NCBI RefSeq assembly: GCF_025515205.1 | Contig: NZ_JAOPFX010000001.1 | Coordinates: forward strand, 1,116,001-1,180,000 | Direction of reading: 5' to 3' | DNA from: Microbacterium fluvii | GTDB lineage: Bacteria; Actinomycetota; Actinomycetes; Actinomycetales; Microbacteriaceae | Length of the DNA: 64,000 bases | Shown: positions 40,184 through 49,366 of the stretch, piece by piece | Layout: each line of letters opens with the position of its first letter | How positions within the stretch are numbered: position 1 is the first letter of the stretch | Notes under the pieces: generated by a model | The model's input: the letters and a program-made list of their open reading frames with translations, nothing else | What the model was told of the DNA's origin: nothing | Databases searched by the model: none | Made by a program: the position numbers and the translations under genes

Positions 40184-40277
40184 GGGATGCACCTCATCGC
40201 GGCTCACGCCGCCTGTGGGGGATGGACGCGCCCCAGCCTAGTACGGCGGGCGCGCGGCGACACGGGCGTGCGGCGCG

Positions 40278-40577
40278 TTACGGGGTCGCCGTCGGTGTGG
40301 CGGCGTCGCTGGCCGTGGGCTCGGGCGTCGCGCTGTCGGTCGGTGCGGGAGTGCTCGTGGCCGACGGGGTGGGAACGGGCTGGCCGGGGCCCACCGAGAA
40401 GTACGCCCACTGCGCGCCGAGGATCGCGACGATCAGCACGGCGCCGATGACGGCCGCCATGACGTTGTCGCGGGTGCGCCGGTGCTCCTGCGCCTCATGG
40501 AGCTGCTGCCGAGCCTGATACAGCCGGGCGCGCTCGCGTGCCTCGCGCGCGGCGCGATCCTTACCCACTGCGGCCAC
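40278..40577 (-). CDS. Small single-pass membrane protein
   Basis: A 99-residue protein: a charged helical N-terminus (about residues 1-38, rich in Arg/Glu/Gln), one transmembrane helix (VMAAVIGAVLIVAILGAQWAYF) and a Pro/Thr/Ser/Ala-rich external tail. The tail resembles linker or O-glycosylation substrates. No function recognised. It has a strong ribosome site (GAGGAGG) before the GTG at 40577 and is divergent from rarA. Confidence 0.72.
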   Translation of the reverse strand: MAAVGKDRAAREARERARLYQARQQLHEAQEHRRTRDNVMAAVIGAVLIVAILGAQWAYFSVGPGQPVPTPSATSTPAPTDSATPEPTASDAATPTATP

Positions 40578-40659
40578 GGGCCCCTCCTCTGCGTTCGACG
40601 CACGATCCTACGCACCGCGCCGATGCGTCTCAAAAAGCCGCGGTGTCGGCCGGGCCGAT

Positions 40660-40671
40660 TAGCCTGGACCG
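40660..40671 (+). promoter_or_regulatory. Leaderless-type promoter of rarA
   Basis: TAGCCT (40660-40665), six bases, then the GTG at 40672, with no ribosome site. Confidence 0.6.
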
Positions 40672-42039
40672 GTGAGCTCACCCACCGCGCTGTTCCAGGG
40701 GCAGACGCCGCTCGCGGTGCGGATGCGGCCCACCTCGCTCGACGAGGTCGCCGGCCAGTCGCACCTGCTGCGGCGCGGCTCGGCGCTGGTGACCCTCGCC
40801 GATCCCGAGGCGTCGGCGCGCTCGGCGAGTTCGGTGATCCTGTGGGGCCCGCCTGGCACCGGCAAGACGACCCTCGCCCAGGCGATCGCACGATCGTCGG
40901 GGCGGCGCTTCGTCGAGCTGTCGGCGGTGACGGCGGGCGTGCGCGACGTGCGCGAGGTGATGCAGGAGGCCCTCACTCAGCGCGACCTCTACGGCGCGTC
41001 GACGATCCTCTTCCTCGATGAGATCCACCGCTTCACCAAGGCCCAGCAGGACGCCCTGCTCCCCGGCGTCGAGAACGGCTGGGTCGTGCTGATCGCCGCG
41101 ACCACCGAGAACCCCTCGTTCTCGGTGATCTCGCCGCTGCTCTCCCGCTCGCTGCTGCTCACCCTGCGCCCGCTCACCGACGACGACCTCGGCATGCTCG
41201 TCGACCGCGCGGTCGAAGATGCCCGAGGGCTCGCCGGCGCCGTGGCGCTGCTGCCCGAGGCCCGAGAGGCGCTCGTGCGGCTGTCGTCGGGCGACGCGCG
41301 GCGCGCACTGACGGCGCTGGAGGCGGCCGCATCCGTCGCCGAGACCGGGGCGACGGCCGACGCGGATGCCGATGCCGACGACGCCGAGCAGGCACGCGCC
41401 GAGGTGCCAGAGGTCACCGCCGAGCACGTCGCGCAGGCCGTCGACCGCGCACTGCTGCGCTACGACCGGCAGGGCGACGAGCACTACGACGTCATCAGCG
41501 CGTTCATCAAGTCGATCCGCGGCTCCGATGTCGACGCGGCGATGCACTATCTGGCGCGCATGGTCGAAGCGGGCGAAGACCCTCGGTTCATCGCGCGGCG
41601 CCTGATCATCTCGGCCGCCGAAGACATCGGGCTGGCAGATCCTCAGGCGCTGCAGATCGCGGTGGCCGCCGCCGACGCCGTGCAGTTCATCGGCATGCCG
41701 GAGGGCCGCATCCCGCTCGCCGAGGCCACCGCGTATCTCGCCACCACCGCGAAGTCCAACGCCGCCTACCTCGCGATCGACAAGGCGATCGCCGACGTTC
41801 GTGCCGGCGGCTTCGGCCGCGTGCCGGTGCACCTGCGCGACGCGCACTACCCGGGCGCCAAGCGCCTCGGCCACGGCAAGGGCTACGTCTATCCGCACGA
41901 CAGCGAGATCGGCGTCGCCGCGCAGCAGTATCTTCCCGACGAGCTGCGAGGGCGTCGCTACTACGAGCCCAAGGCGCTCGGGGCCGAGCGCGAGGTGCAG
42001 GCGAGGGTCGAGAAGATCCGCCGCATCCTGGGGGAGTGA
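40672..42039 (+). CDS. rarA: Replication-associated recombination protein A (MgsA/WRNIP1 family)
   Basis: The 455-residue AAA+ ATPase acts at stalled replication forks. It shows [16 protein letters not shown], Walker [13 protein letters not shown] near residue 62, Walker [12 protein letters not shown], sensor 1 ATTENPSF, and the C-terminal tetramerisation domain with [20 protein letters not shown] and [19 protein letters not shown]. It is slightly longer between ATPase and C-terminal domains because of an acidic insert near residue 230. A GNAT gene follows after 7 bases. Confidence 0.95.
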   Translation: MSSPTALFQGQTPLAVRMRPTSLDEVAGQSHLLRRGSALVTLADPEASARSASSVILWGPPGTGKTTLAQAIARSSGRRFVELSAVTAGVRDVREVMQEALTQRDLYGASTILFLDEIHRFTKAQQDALLPGVENGWVVLIAATTENPSFSVISPLLSRSLLLTLRPLTDDDLGMLVDRAVEDARGLAGAVALLPEAREALVRLSSGDARRALTALEAAASVAETGATADADADADDAEQARAEVPEVTAEHVAQAVDRALLRYDRQGDEHYDVISAFIKSIRGSDVDAAMHYLARMVEAGEDPRFIARRLIISAAEDIGLADPQALQIAVAAADAVQFIGMPEGRIPLAEATAYLATTAKSNAAYLAIDKAIADVRAGGFGRVPVHLRDAHYPGAKRLGHGKGYVYPHDSEIGVAAQQYLPDELRGRRYYEPKALGAEREVQARVEKIRRILGE

Positions 42040-42046
42040 TCGGGCT

Positions 42047-42637
42047 GTGACGACTTTCGAGCTGCGCCCGTGGGCGCACCGCGACGCCGAGGCGCTCGCG
42101 CGCGCCGTGCGCACGACCCCTGACCTCGATCGGCAGTTCGGCGGCGACGCGCCTGCGGCGCTGGATGAGGCGCAGCGGTGGATCGCGACGCAGCTCGCGA
42201 CGACCGACACGCACCGCGGCTGGGCGATCACCGCCGACGACGTGCCGGTCGGCAGCATCGGCCTGTCGCACATCGAGCGCCGTCACGGCACCGCGTGGGC
42301 GCACTACTGGCTCGCCCTCGACGCCCGCGGGCAGGGTCTTGCCACCCGTGCCCTCGCCTCGGCGGCGGAATGGGCGTTCGCGCAGGGCCTGCACCGGCTC
42401 GAACTCGGCCACCGCGTCGACAACCCGGCGTCGTGCCGGGTCGCCGTGCGCGCGGGGTTCGGCGCCGAGGGCGTCGAGCGCGAGAAGCTGCGCTACGGGG
42501 ATGCGCGCTTCGACGTCGAACTGCACGCGCGCCTGGTGGGCGACGCGGACCCCGGCGTGCAGCCGCTGGAGTTCGCCGCGCCGTCGTGGGAGGACAGGGT
42601 CGCGGCGGTCTGGGCGGATGCCGCGGCCCTCGAATGA
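42047..42637 (+). CDS. GNAT family N-acetyltransferase (RimJ/RimL-like)
   Basis: The 196-residue protein has the GNAT fold: FELRPWAHRDAEALARA, VGSIGLSHIERRHGTAWAHYWLALDARGQGLATRAL with the acetyl-CoA loop, and HRVDNPASCRVAVRAGFGAEG. This pattern fits the branch acetylating N-terminal amines of ribosomal proteins or small amines. The proximity to rpsD is suggestive only. The GTG at 42047 has GGGGAG upstream and follows rarA closely. Confidence 0.88.
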   Translation: MTTFELRPWAHRDAEALARAVRTTPDLDRQFGGDAPAALDEAQRWIATQLATTDTHRGWAITADDVPVGSIGLSHIERRHGTAWAHYWLALDARGQGLATRALASAAEWAFAQGLHRLELGHRVDNPASCRVAVRAGFGAEGVEREKLRYGDARFDVELHARLVGDADPGVQPLEFAAPSWEDRVAAVWADAAALE

Positions 42638-42666
42638 CCGCATCCCGTCGCCGACCGCGCCTCTGA

Positions 42667-42820
42667 TAGACTTGACCGGCTCGAAACGGAGTTTTCGGGC
42701 ATCCCCTCTCTTCTGAACCACCTTCCGGCATGCCCCGGCGTGCAGCCCGGACAGGGCGAAGACAGGGAGATACGTCCGCGAGCCGTGACAGTCACGGCCG
42801 CGTCATCGAAAGGAAACTTC
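42667..42820 (+). promoter_or_regulatory. rpsD promoter and ~145-base structured leader
   Basis: A -10 TAGACT at 42667-42672 predicts a leader of about 145 bases before the rpsD GTG. It contains GCATGC-cccg-GCGTGC (near 42729-42745) and a perfect stem GCCGTGAC-a-GTCACGGC (42782-42798), 23 bases before the start. S4 represses its own mRNA in E. coli and Bacillus through leader structures, so autoregulation here is a reasonable inference. Confidence 0.5.
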
Positions 42821-43450
42821 GTGGCTACGAAGTCCCAGGACCGCCGCAAGGTCCGCCTCTCCCGTGCGCTCGGCATCCCGCTGACGCCGAAGGCCGCCCG
42901 CTACCTCGAGAAGCGTCCCTACGCTCCGGGCGAGCACGGCCGCACCAAGCGCAAGCAAGACAGCGACTACGCCGTCCGCCTTCGCGAGAAGCAGCGTCTG
43001 CGCGAGCAGTACGGCATCCGCGAGAAGCAGATGCGCAACACGTTCAACGAGGCCCGCCGCAAGGACGGTCTGACCGGTGAGAACCTCGTCGAGCTGCTCG
43101 AGATGCGTCTGGACGCGCTCGTGCTGCGCGCCGGCTTCGCCCGCACCACGGCGCAGGCCCGCCAGCTGGTCGTGCACCGTCACATCCTCGTCGACGGCCA
43201 GCTCGTCGACCGCCCGTCGTTCCGCGTGAAGCCGGGTCAGCTCATCCACGTCAAGGCCAAGAGCGAGGGCACCGAGCCCTTCCAGGTCGCAGCCGCCGGC
43301 GGTCACGCCGAGGTGCTGCCCCCGGTTCCCGGCTACCTCGAGGTCGAGCTCGACAAGCTGCAGGCCAAGCTCGTGCGTCGCCCCAAGCGCGCCGAGGTTC
43401 CTGTCACCTGCGAGGTGCAGCTCGTCGTGGAGTACTACGCGGCTCGATAA
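42821..43450 (+). CDS. rpsD: 30S ribosomal protein S4
   Basis: The 209-residue protein is a primary 16S rRNA binder that nucleates 30S assembly. It lacks the N-terminal CxxC zinc motif, as in the zinc-independent S4 form, and has the S4 RNA-binding domain (LVELLEMRLDALVLRAGFARTTAQARQLVVHRHILVDG) near residues 90-140. The GTG at 42821 has AAAGGA 7-12 bases upstream. It is not part of the rpoA operon here but stands alone with its own promoter and terminator. Confidence 0.97.
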   Translation: MATKSQDRRKVRLSRALGIPLTPKAARYLEKRPYAPGEHGRTKRKQDSDYAVRLREKQRLREQYGIREKQMRNTFNEARRKDGLTGENLVELLEMRLDALVLRAGFARTTAQARQLVVHRHILVDGQLVDRPSFRVKPGQLIHVKAKSEGTEPFQVAAAGGHAEVLPPVPGYLEVELDKLQAKLVRRPKRAEVPVTCEVQLVVEYYAAR

Positions 43451-43492
43451 GGCGCGTTTCGTCTCGCTTCGCTCGTTCGACGAGCGGGGCAT

Positions 43493-43522
43493 GAAGGGCG
43501 TCGGGGAGACCCGGCGCCCTTC
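43493..43522 (+). terminator. Hairpin terminator after rpsD
   Basis: GAAGGGCGTCGGG pairs with CCCGGCGCCCTTC (one wobble) over a GAGA loop. A second perfect stem CGCTCGT-tcg-ACGAGCG lies just upstream at 43470-43486. Confidence 0.85.
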
Positions 43523-43577
43523 GTCGTATCCGATTACGATGGACGGTGCCGCGTGTGCGGCCTGAGAAGGGGTCACG

Positions 43578-43895
43578 ATGAAGAACGTCCTGTGGTTCGT
43601 GCTCGGCATCGCCGGCGGCTTCGTCGTCGCGCACTTCATGAACAAAGACCCCCGAGGCCATCAGGTGCTCGCCGAGGTCGACGCCCGCATCACAGAATTC
43701 ACCGATCGCATCGGCGAGGCCTACCGTGAGCAGGAGGCCCGCCTGGCCGACATCGTCGACAGCGCGAAGGATGCCGCATCCGATGCCGTCGACAGCGCGA
43801 AGGACGCCGCCTCCGGCGCTCTGGACAGCGCGAAGGATGCCGTCGCCGAGGCCGTCGACACCGTCTCTGACGCCGCACGCAAGCTCGCCGACTGA
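43578..43895 (+). CDS. Small membrane-anchored protein with 11-residue amphipathic repeats
   Basis: The 105-residue protein has one N-terminal helix (VLWFVLGIAGGFVVAHFM) and then about four repeats with the pattern (V/A)DSAKDAASxA, spaced 11 residues. Such A/K/D-rich 11-mers are like LEA or apolipoprotein-type amphipathic helices, which lie along membranes or protect proteins. No function is known. A similar small gene between rpsD and alaS is common in actinobacteria (recalled). It has a GAAGGGG ribosome site. Confidence 0.75.
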   Translation: MKNVLWFVLGIAGGFVVAHFMNKDPRGHQVLAEVDARITEFTDRIGEAYREQEARLADIVDSAKDAASDAVDSAKDAASGALDSAKDAVAEAVDTVSDAARKLAD

Positions 43896-43963
43896 CGTCG
43901 GCTCCGATTCCCCTCGTCCCCGCCGGGGACACGCACGCCCACCCGAGGAACACCCCCACGCAT

Positions 43964-46624
43964 ATGAAGACCGCCGAGATCGCGCGCCGCTACCTGGATT
44001 TCTTCGAGAAGAACGGTCACACCATCGTGCCCTCGGCCTCGCTGGTCACCGACGACCCCGCGCTGCTGTTCACCGTCGCCGGCATGGTGCCGTTCATCCC
44101 GTATCTGTCGGGTGACGTTCCCGCGCCCTATCCGCGAGCGGCCGACAACCAGAAGTGCATCCGCACCAACGACATCGAAGAGGTCGGCAAGACCCCGCGG
44201 CACGGCACGTTCTTCCAGATGCTCGGCAACTGGTCGTTCGGCGACTACTTCAAAGAAGGAGCGATCCGCTTCGCCTGGGAACTGCTCACCAGCGCCGAGG
44301 AGGACGGCGGCCTCGGCTTCGACCCGAACGACCTCTGGGTCACCGTCTACGAAGAGGACGACGAGGCGCACGATCTCTGGCTGCGCCTGACCGACCTGCC
44401 CGCCGAGCGCATCCAGCGCCTGGGCAAGGACACGAACTATTGGTCCACGGGTCTGCCGGGGCCCGCAGGCCCCTGCTCGGAGATCTTCTTCGACCGCGGT
44501 CCCGCCTACGGCATCGACGGCGGTCCCGCGACCGACGACGACCGCTACGTCGAGATCTGGAACCTCGTGTTCATGCAGTACGAGATCACCGACGTGCGAT
44601 CAAAGTACGACTTCACGATCGTGGGCGAGCTGCCCAACAAGAACATCGACACCGGCATGGGCCTCGAGCGGATCGCCTTCATCAAGCAGGGCGTCGACAA
44701 TATGTACGAGACCGACCAGGTCCGCCCCGTGCTCGATGCGGCGGTCGAACTCAGCGGCAAGACCTACGGTGCGAACCACGAAGACGACGTGCGCTTCCGC
44801 GTCGTCGCCGACCACGTGCGCTCGGCGCTCATGCTGCTGGCCGACGGCGTCACGCCCTCCAACGAAGGCCGCGGCTACATCCTGCGCCGGCTCATGCGCC
44901 GAGTCATCCGCGCGATGCGCCTGCTCGGTGTCGACGGGCCGACGTTCGCGACACTGTTCGCCGTCTCGCGCGACGCCATGAAAGAGGCCTACCCCGTCGT
45001 CGAGAGCGACTGGGAGCGCATCTCGCAGTACGCCCTCGCCGAGGAGGCGACCTTCCTGCGCACCCTCGCTGCCGGTTCCGAGAACCTCGACGCATCGATC
45101 GCGGCGGCGAAGGAGGCCGGGGTCACCCGGATCGGCGGTGCCGAGGCGTTCCTGCTGCACGACACCTACGGCTTCCCGATCGACCTGACGCTCGAGATCG
45201 CCGAAGAGGCGGGCCTATCGGTCGACCGCGACGCCTTCGACACCCTCATGCAGGAGCAGCGCGCCCGTGCGAAGGCGGACGCCCGCTCGCGCAAGCGTCA
45301 GCTCGCCGACACGAGCGTCTACCGCGACTACCGCGCGCAGGGCGAGACCGTCTTCACGGGCTACACCGACCTCGAGACCTCGTCTCGCGTGCTCGGCGTG
45401 CTCGTCGACGGACTCTCGGTCGACCGCGCGACGACCGGTCAGATCGCCGAGGTGATCCTCGCCGAGACGGCGCTGTACGCCGAGAGCGGCGGCCAGGTCG
45501 CCGACAAGGGCGTCATCGTGGGCCCCGGCTTCGAGCTCGAGGTGCTCGACGTGCAGAAGCCCGTGCCCGGACTCATCAGCCACACCGTCGAGGTGACCAC
45601 CGGCGAGGTCGCGGTCGGCGAGCCGGCGACGACCGTCGTGGACGCGGTGAACCGCCGTGCCGCGCAGCAGGCGCACTCCGCCACCCACCTCGTGCACGCG
45701 GCCCTCCGTGACACGCTCGGCAAGAGCGCGACGCAGGCCGGCTCGCTCAATCGCGCGGGCTACCTGCGCTTCGACTTCGCGTGGGGACAGGCGCTGTCGG
45801 CCGACACGCGCACCGAGATCGAAGAGATCGCCAACAACGCGGTGCGCGACAACCTCGAGGTGACCACGCGCATCATGGGCCTCGACGAGGCCAAGGCGCT
45901 CGGCGCGATGGCGCTGTTCGGCGAGAAGTACGGCGACACCGTGCGCGTCGTCGACATCGGCGGCCCGTGGTCGCGCGAGCTGTGTGCGGGAACCCACGTG
46001 GCCTCCAGCGCCGAGGTGGGCCTCATCAACCTCGTCGGCGAGTCATCGGTGGGCGCCTCCAACCGCCGGGTCGAGGCGCTCGTCGGACTCGATGCGTTCC
46101 GCGAGCTCGCCGCTGAGCGCGCGATCGTCTCGCAGCTGACCGCGAGCCTCAAGACCCCGCGCGACCAGCTGCCCACGCGCATCGCCGAGCTCGCCGCGAG
46201 TCTGAAGGCCGCCGAGAAGAAGATCGCGCAGTTCGAGGCGAAGGCGCTCGGCGACCGGCTGCCCGCGCTCGTCGCTGGCGCGTCCGCCGAAGGCCCCTAC
46301 CGAGTCGTCGCCGAGTCGCTCGGCACGGCGTCGTCGGCCGACGACGTGCGCACGCTCGCGCTGCAGGTGCGCGACCGGCTGGGCTCCGAGGCGGCGGTGG
46401 TGGCTCTGGTAGCCGCGATCGACGGTCGACCGGTCGTGATCGTCACGACGAACGAGGCCGCCCGTGCCGCCGGCGCCAAGGCCGGCGTGCTCGCCAAGGC
46501 CGCGGCCGCGGCGCTCGGCGGCGGCGGCGGCGGTCGCGACGACATCGCGCAGGGCGGCGGTGCGGACGCTGCGGCGCTGCCGGCCGCGCTCGCCTCGGTG
46601 AAAGACGCCCTCGGGGCCGCATGA
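43964..46624 (+). CDS. alaS: Alanyl-tRNA synthetase
   Basis: AlaRS charges tRNA-Ala. The 886-residue class II enzyme has the start KTAEIARRYLDFFEKNGHTIVPSASL, motif 2/3 region (FFQMLGNWSFGDYFKEGAI; TGMGLERIAF), the editing domain with HSATHLVHAALRD near residue 570 and the zinc-binding CAGTHVASSAEVG near 680, and the C-terminal C-Ala domain with a Gly-rich GGGGGGRDDIAQGGG end. The ATG at 43964 follows family length. It overlaps ruvX by 4 bases. Confidence 0.97.
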   Translation: MKTAEIARRYLDFFEKNGHTIVPSASLVTDDPALLFTVAGMVPFIPYLSGDVPAPYPRAADNQKCIRTNDIEEVGKTPRHGTFFQMLGNWSFGDYFKEGAIRFAWELLTSAEEDGGLGFDPNDLWVTVYEEDDEAHDLWLRLTDLPAERIQRLGKDTNYWSTGLPGPAGPCSEIFFDRGPAYGIDGGPATDDDRYVEIWNLVFMQYEITDVRSKYDFTIVGELPNKNIDTGMGLERIAFIKQGVDNMYETDQVRPVLDAAVELSGKTYGANHEDDVRFRVVADHVRSALMLLADGVTPSNEGRGYILRRLMRRVIRAMRLLGVDGPTFATLFAVSRDAMKEAYPVVESDWERISQYALAEEATFLRTLAAGSENLDASIAAAKEAGVTRIGGAEAFLLHDTYGFPIDLTLEIAEEAGLSVDRDAFDTLMQEQRARAKADARSRKRQLADTSVYRDYRAQGETVFTGYTDLETSSRVLGVLVDGLSVDRATTGQIAEVILAETALYAESGGQVADKGVIVGPGFELEVLDVQKPVPGLISHTVEVTTGEVAVGEPATTVVDAVNRRAAQQAHSATHLVHAALRDTLGKSATQAGSLNRAGYLRFDFAWGQALSADTRTEIEEIANNAVRDNLEVTTRIMGLDEAKALGAMALFGEKYGDTVRVVDIGGPWSRELCAGTHVASSAEVGLINLVGESSVGASNRRVEALVGLDAFRELAAERAIVSQLTASLKTPRDQLPTRIAELAASLKAAEKKIAQFEAKALGDRLPALVAGASAEGPYRVVAESLGTASSADDVRTLALQVRDRLGSEAAVVALVAAIDGRPVVIVTTNEAARAAGAKAGVLAKAAAAALGGGGGGRDDIAQGGGADAAALPAALASVKDALGAA

Positions 46625-47094
46625 GCGGGTTCCGCCGCGGGGTGCGCCTCGGCATCGATGTCGGCAGGGCGCGCGTCGGCGTCGCGCGCTGCGACCCCGA
46701 CGGGATGCTGGCGACGCCGGTCGAGACCGTGCCGCGCGACGACGCCTCCGTGGCGCGGGTACTGGCCCTGTCGGTCGAGCTCGACGCGGTCGAGGTGCTC
46801 GTCGGGCTCCCGCTGAACATGCAGGGCGACGACACGGCCTCCACGCACGACGCGCGCGAGTTCGCCGCGGCGCTGGCGAGCGCGGGCGATCTGCCGGTGC
46901 GGCTCGTCGACGAGCGCCTCAGCACCGTCTCGGCCCACGCCCAGCTGCGCCAGGCCGGGCGTTCGCAGCGATCGTCTCGTAGCATTGTGGATCAGGTCGC
47001 CGCCGTGGTCCTCCTTCAGCAGGCACTCGATGTCGAGAAGAGCACCGGCAGGCCGCCAGGAACCCCCGTCTCACCCAGCCAGGAGCCCGCCTGA
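46621..47094 (+). CDS. ruvX: RuvX/YqgF family putative Holliday junction resolvase
   Basis: The 157-residue RNase H-fold protein has RLGIDVGRARVGVARCD at the N-terminus, VLVGLPLNMQGDD in the middle and RLVDERLSTVSAHAQLRQ with DQVAAVVLLQ at the end, the complete YqgF set. Members process pre-16S rRNA 5' ends or resolve junctions. It is ATGA-coupled to alaS and followed by mltG, the usual actinobacterial order. Confidence 0.93.
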   Translation: MSGFRRGVRLGIDVGRARVGVARCDPDGMLATPVETVPRDDASVARVLALSVELDAVEVLVGLPLNMQGDDTASTHDAREFAAALASAGDLPVRLVDERLSTVSAHAQLRQAGRSQRSSRSIVDQVAAVVLLQQALDVEKSTGRPPGTPVSPSQEPA

Positions 47095-47095
47095 C

Positions 47096-48523
47096 ATGCC
47101 CGAAACGCCGTCGCCCGACGACCAGTTCGCGGATCTGTTCCAGAAGCTCCCCGACCCCGCTGCGCGCAGCGGCTCACCTGAGCAGCCGACCGCCCCGCTG
47201 TCGCGCCGAGAGGCGCGCGAGGCCGCCGCGCGTGAGGAGGCGGCGCCGGCGCAGCCCGCCGCGGCCGCATCGGTGCAGGCGACTCCGGGCGAATCGACGC
47301 CGGCGGCGCCCGCATCCGCCCCGCGTTCTTCGACGAGCGGACTGGACGACCTCTTCAGCGGGCACCGCTCCACCGACGACATCGGCCGCACCCCGCCGCC
47401 GCCCGACAAGCGCCGTCGCCGGATCGGCGGCTGGATCGCGCTCGGCATCGTGCTGGTCGTGCTCGGCGGCATCGCCGCCGGCGGGCTGTGGGTGTGGAAC
47501 ACCTACGAGGACAAGATCCGCGAGGTGATGGGCTGGGAGGAGCCCAAGGACTACGAAGACGGGCTCGCCCACGGCGAGGCCGTGCTCACGATCGTCTCCG
47601 GCGACACCGGGCAGTCGATCTCGCAGAGCCTCTACGAAGAGGGTGTGACGAAGACGTCGGAGGCGTTCTACGACTACCTCATCGACTCGGGGCAGAACCC
47701 CACCTTCGAGCCGGGCTCGTACGGACTGCAGCTGCAGATGACCTCGGCGGCGGCGCTTGCGGCGATCCAGGATCCCGAGAACCGTCTCGAGAACACCGCA
47801 CAGCTGCGCGAGGGCCTCACCGTCGATCAGTCGCTGACGATCCTCGCCGAGGGTCTCGGCATCCCCCTCGAAGACTTCCAGGCGGCGATCGCCGACCCGG
47901 CGGCGTATGGCGTCGACGTCGACTCTGCGATCGCGGACGCCGGCGGGCAGCCGCTGGAGGGCTGGCTGTTCCCCGCGACCTACACCTTCGGCCCCGACGT
48001 GACCGCCGAAGAGGTCATCCAGACGCTCGTCGACCGCACCGTGGAGTCGCTCGACAACGCGAACGTGCCGGAGGCCGACCGGCAGGAGATCCTCACGATC
48101 GCCTCGATCATCCAGCGCGAGGCGCGGTACGAAGACGATTTCTACAAGGTCTCGCGCGTGATCCAGAACCGCCTGCAGCCAGGCAACCAGGAGACCTACG
48201 GGTACCTGCAGATGGACTCGACGGCGCAGTACGGCTACGGCGAGATGCACGACGGGACGGCGAGTTCATCGGCGGAGGCCCTCGCCGACGACAACCCGTG
48301 GAACACCTACAAGGTGCAGGGGCTGCCCGTGGGGCCGATCTCGAACCCGGGCGACACGGCGATCGACGCGGCGATGCATCCGGCCGACGGCGATTGGCTC
48401 TACTTCGTGACGGTGAACCTGAACACCGGTGAGACGGTGTTCACCTCGAACCTCGCCGATCACGAGAAGGCCGTGGCGCAGTGGCAGGCGTGGTGTGCCG
48501 ACAACCCGGACGCGGGGTGCTGA
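47096..48523 (+). CDS. mltG: Endolytic murein transglycosylase MltG
   Basis: MltG cuts nascent glycan strands at the membrane and thereby sets chain length. The 475-residue protein has a long Pro/Ala-rich cytosolic N-terminus (about 115 residues), one transmembrane helix (GGWIALGIVLVVLGGIAAGGLWVW), a LysM-like part and the catalytic YceG domain with the glutamate in IASIIQREARYEDD and the ending GPISNPGDTAIDAAMHPADGDWLYFV. AGGAG precedes the ATG. It overlaps aroE by 7 bases. Confidence 0.95.
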   Translation: MPETPSPDDQFADLFQKLPDPAARSGSPEQPTAPLSRREAREAAAREEAAPAQPAAAASVQATPGESTPAAPASAPRSSTSGLDDLFSGHRSTDDIGRTPPPPDKRRRRIGGWIALGIVLVVLGGIAAGGLWVWNTYEDKIREVMGWEEPKDYEDGLAHGEAVLTIVSGDTGQSISQSLYEEGVTKTSEAFYDYLIDSGQNPTFEPGSYGLQLQMTSAAALAAIQDPENRLENTAQLREGLTVDQSLTILAEGLGIPLEDFQAAIADPAAYGVDVDSAIADAGGQPLEGWLFPATYTFGPDVTAEEVIQTLVDRTVESLDNANVPEADRQEILTIASIIQREARYEDDFYKVSRVIQNRLQPGNQETYGYLQMDSTAQYGYGEMHDGTASSSAEALADDNPWNTYKVQGLPVGPISNPGDTAIDAAMHPADGDWLYFVTVNLNTGETVFTSNLADHEKAVAQWQAWCADNPDAGC

Positions 48524-49362
48524 CCGGAACGCGGCTCGCGGTGTGGGGCGACCCCATCGCGCACAGCCTGTCGCCCGTGCTGCACGGCGCCGCCTATCGC
48601 GTGCTCGGACTCGACTGGACCTACGAGCGGCGGCAGGTGCCCGAGTCGCTGTTCGACGAGTTCCTCGCGGGCCTCGACGAGTCGTGGCGCGGGCTGTCGT
48701 GCACGATGCCGCTCAAGGCGGCGGCCTTCGCGGCCTCGGCCGAGCGCGACCGCCGCGCCGAGCTCACCGGGGCCGTCAACACGCTGCTGCTCGAGCCCGC
48801 CGGCATCCGCGGATTCAACACCGACGTGGGCGGCATCGTGCGGTCGCTGCGCGAAGAGGGCGTGGACCGCGTCGACGACGCCCGCATCGTGGGCGCCGGC
48901 GCGACGGCGGCCTCGGCTCTCGTCGCGCTGGCCGAGCTCGGCGCGACGCACGTGGAGGTGGTCGCCCGGCGCCCTCTCGCCGTCGCGCCGCTGGAAGAGC
49001 TCGGCGATCGCCTCGGCGTCGTGGTGCTCCCCGTGCCCTTCGACGCCGCGGGGCACGCGGCCATGCCGGTGACGATCGCCGCGCTCCCAGGCGGAGCGCG
49101 GGTGGCCCCGGCATCCGTCGAGGCGCTGCGCGATGCAGGGGGCCTGCTGGTCGACGTCGTCTACGGGCACTGGCCCACCGCGCTGTCGGCCGCGTGGGAA
49201 GACGCGGGCCTGCGCGCGGTGTCGGGCCTCGGGATGCTGCTGCACCAGGCCCTGCTGCAGGTGCGGGTCTTCGTCGGCGGCGACGTGGAGGCGCCGCTTG
49301 CGGGCGAAGACGTCATACTCGCCGCGATGCGCGAGGCCCTGGCCGGGCCCGTGGGAGGATAG
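48517..49362 (+). CDS. aroE: Shikimate dehydrogenase (biosynthetic)
   Basis: This enzyme reduces 3-dehydroshikimate to shikimate with NADPH. The 281-residue protein has [17 protein letters not shown] at the N-terminus, the catalytic lysine in [27 protein letters not shown] and a C-terminal [13 protein letters not shown]. The nucleotide loop [12 protein letters not shown] is visible. The GTG at 48517 overlaps the mltG end. With aroC-aroK-aroB it forms the chorismate operon. A second, catabolic-type member lies at 54986. Confidence 0.94.
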   Translation: MLTGTRLAVWGDPIAHSLSPVLHGAAYRVLGLDWTYERRQVPESLFDEFLAGLDESWRGLSCTMPLKAAAFAASAERDRRAELTGAVNTLLLEPAGIRGFNTDVGGIVRSLREEGVDRVDDARIVGAGATAASALVALAELGATHVEVVARRPLAVAPLEELGDRLGVVVLPVPFDAAGHAAMPVTIAALPGGARVAPASVEALRDAGGLLVDVVYGHWPTALSAAWEDAGLRAVSGLGMLLHQALLQVRVFVGGDVEAPLAGEDVILAAMREALAGPVGG

Positions 49363-49366
49363 AGCA

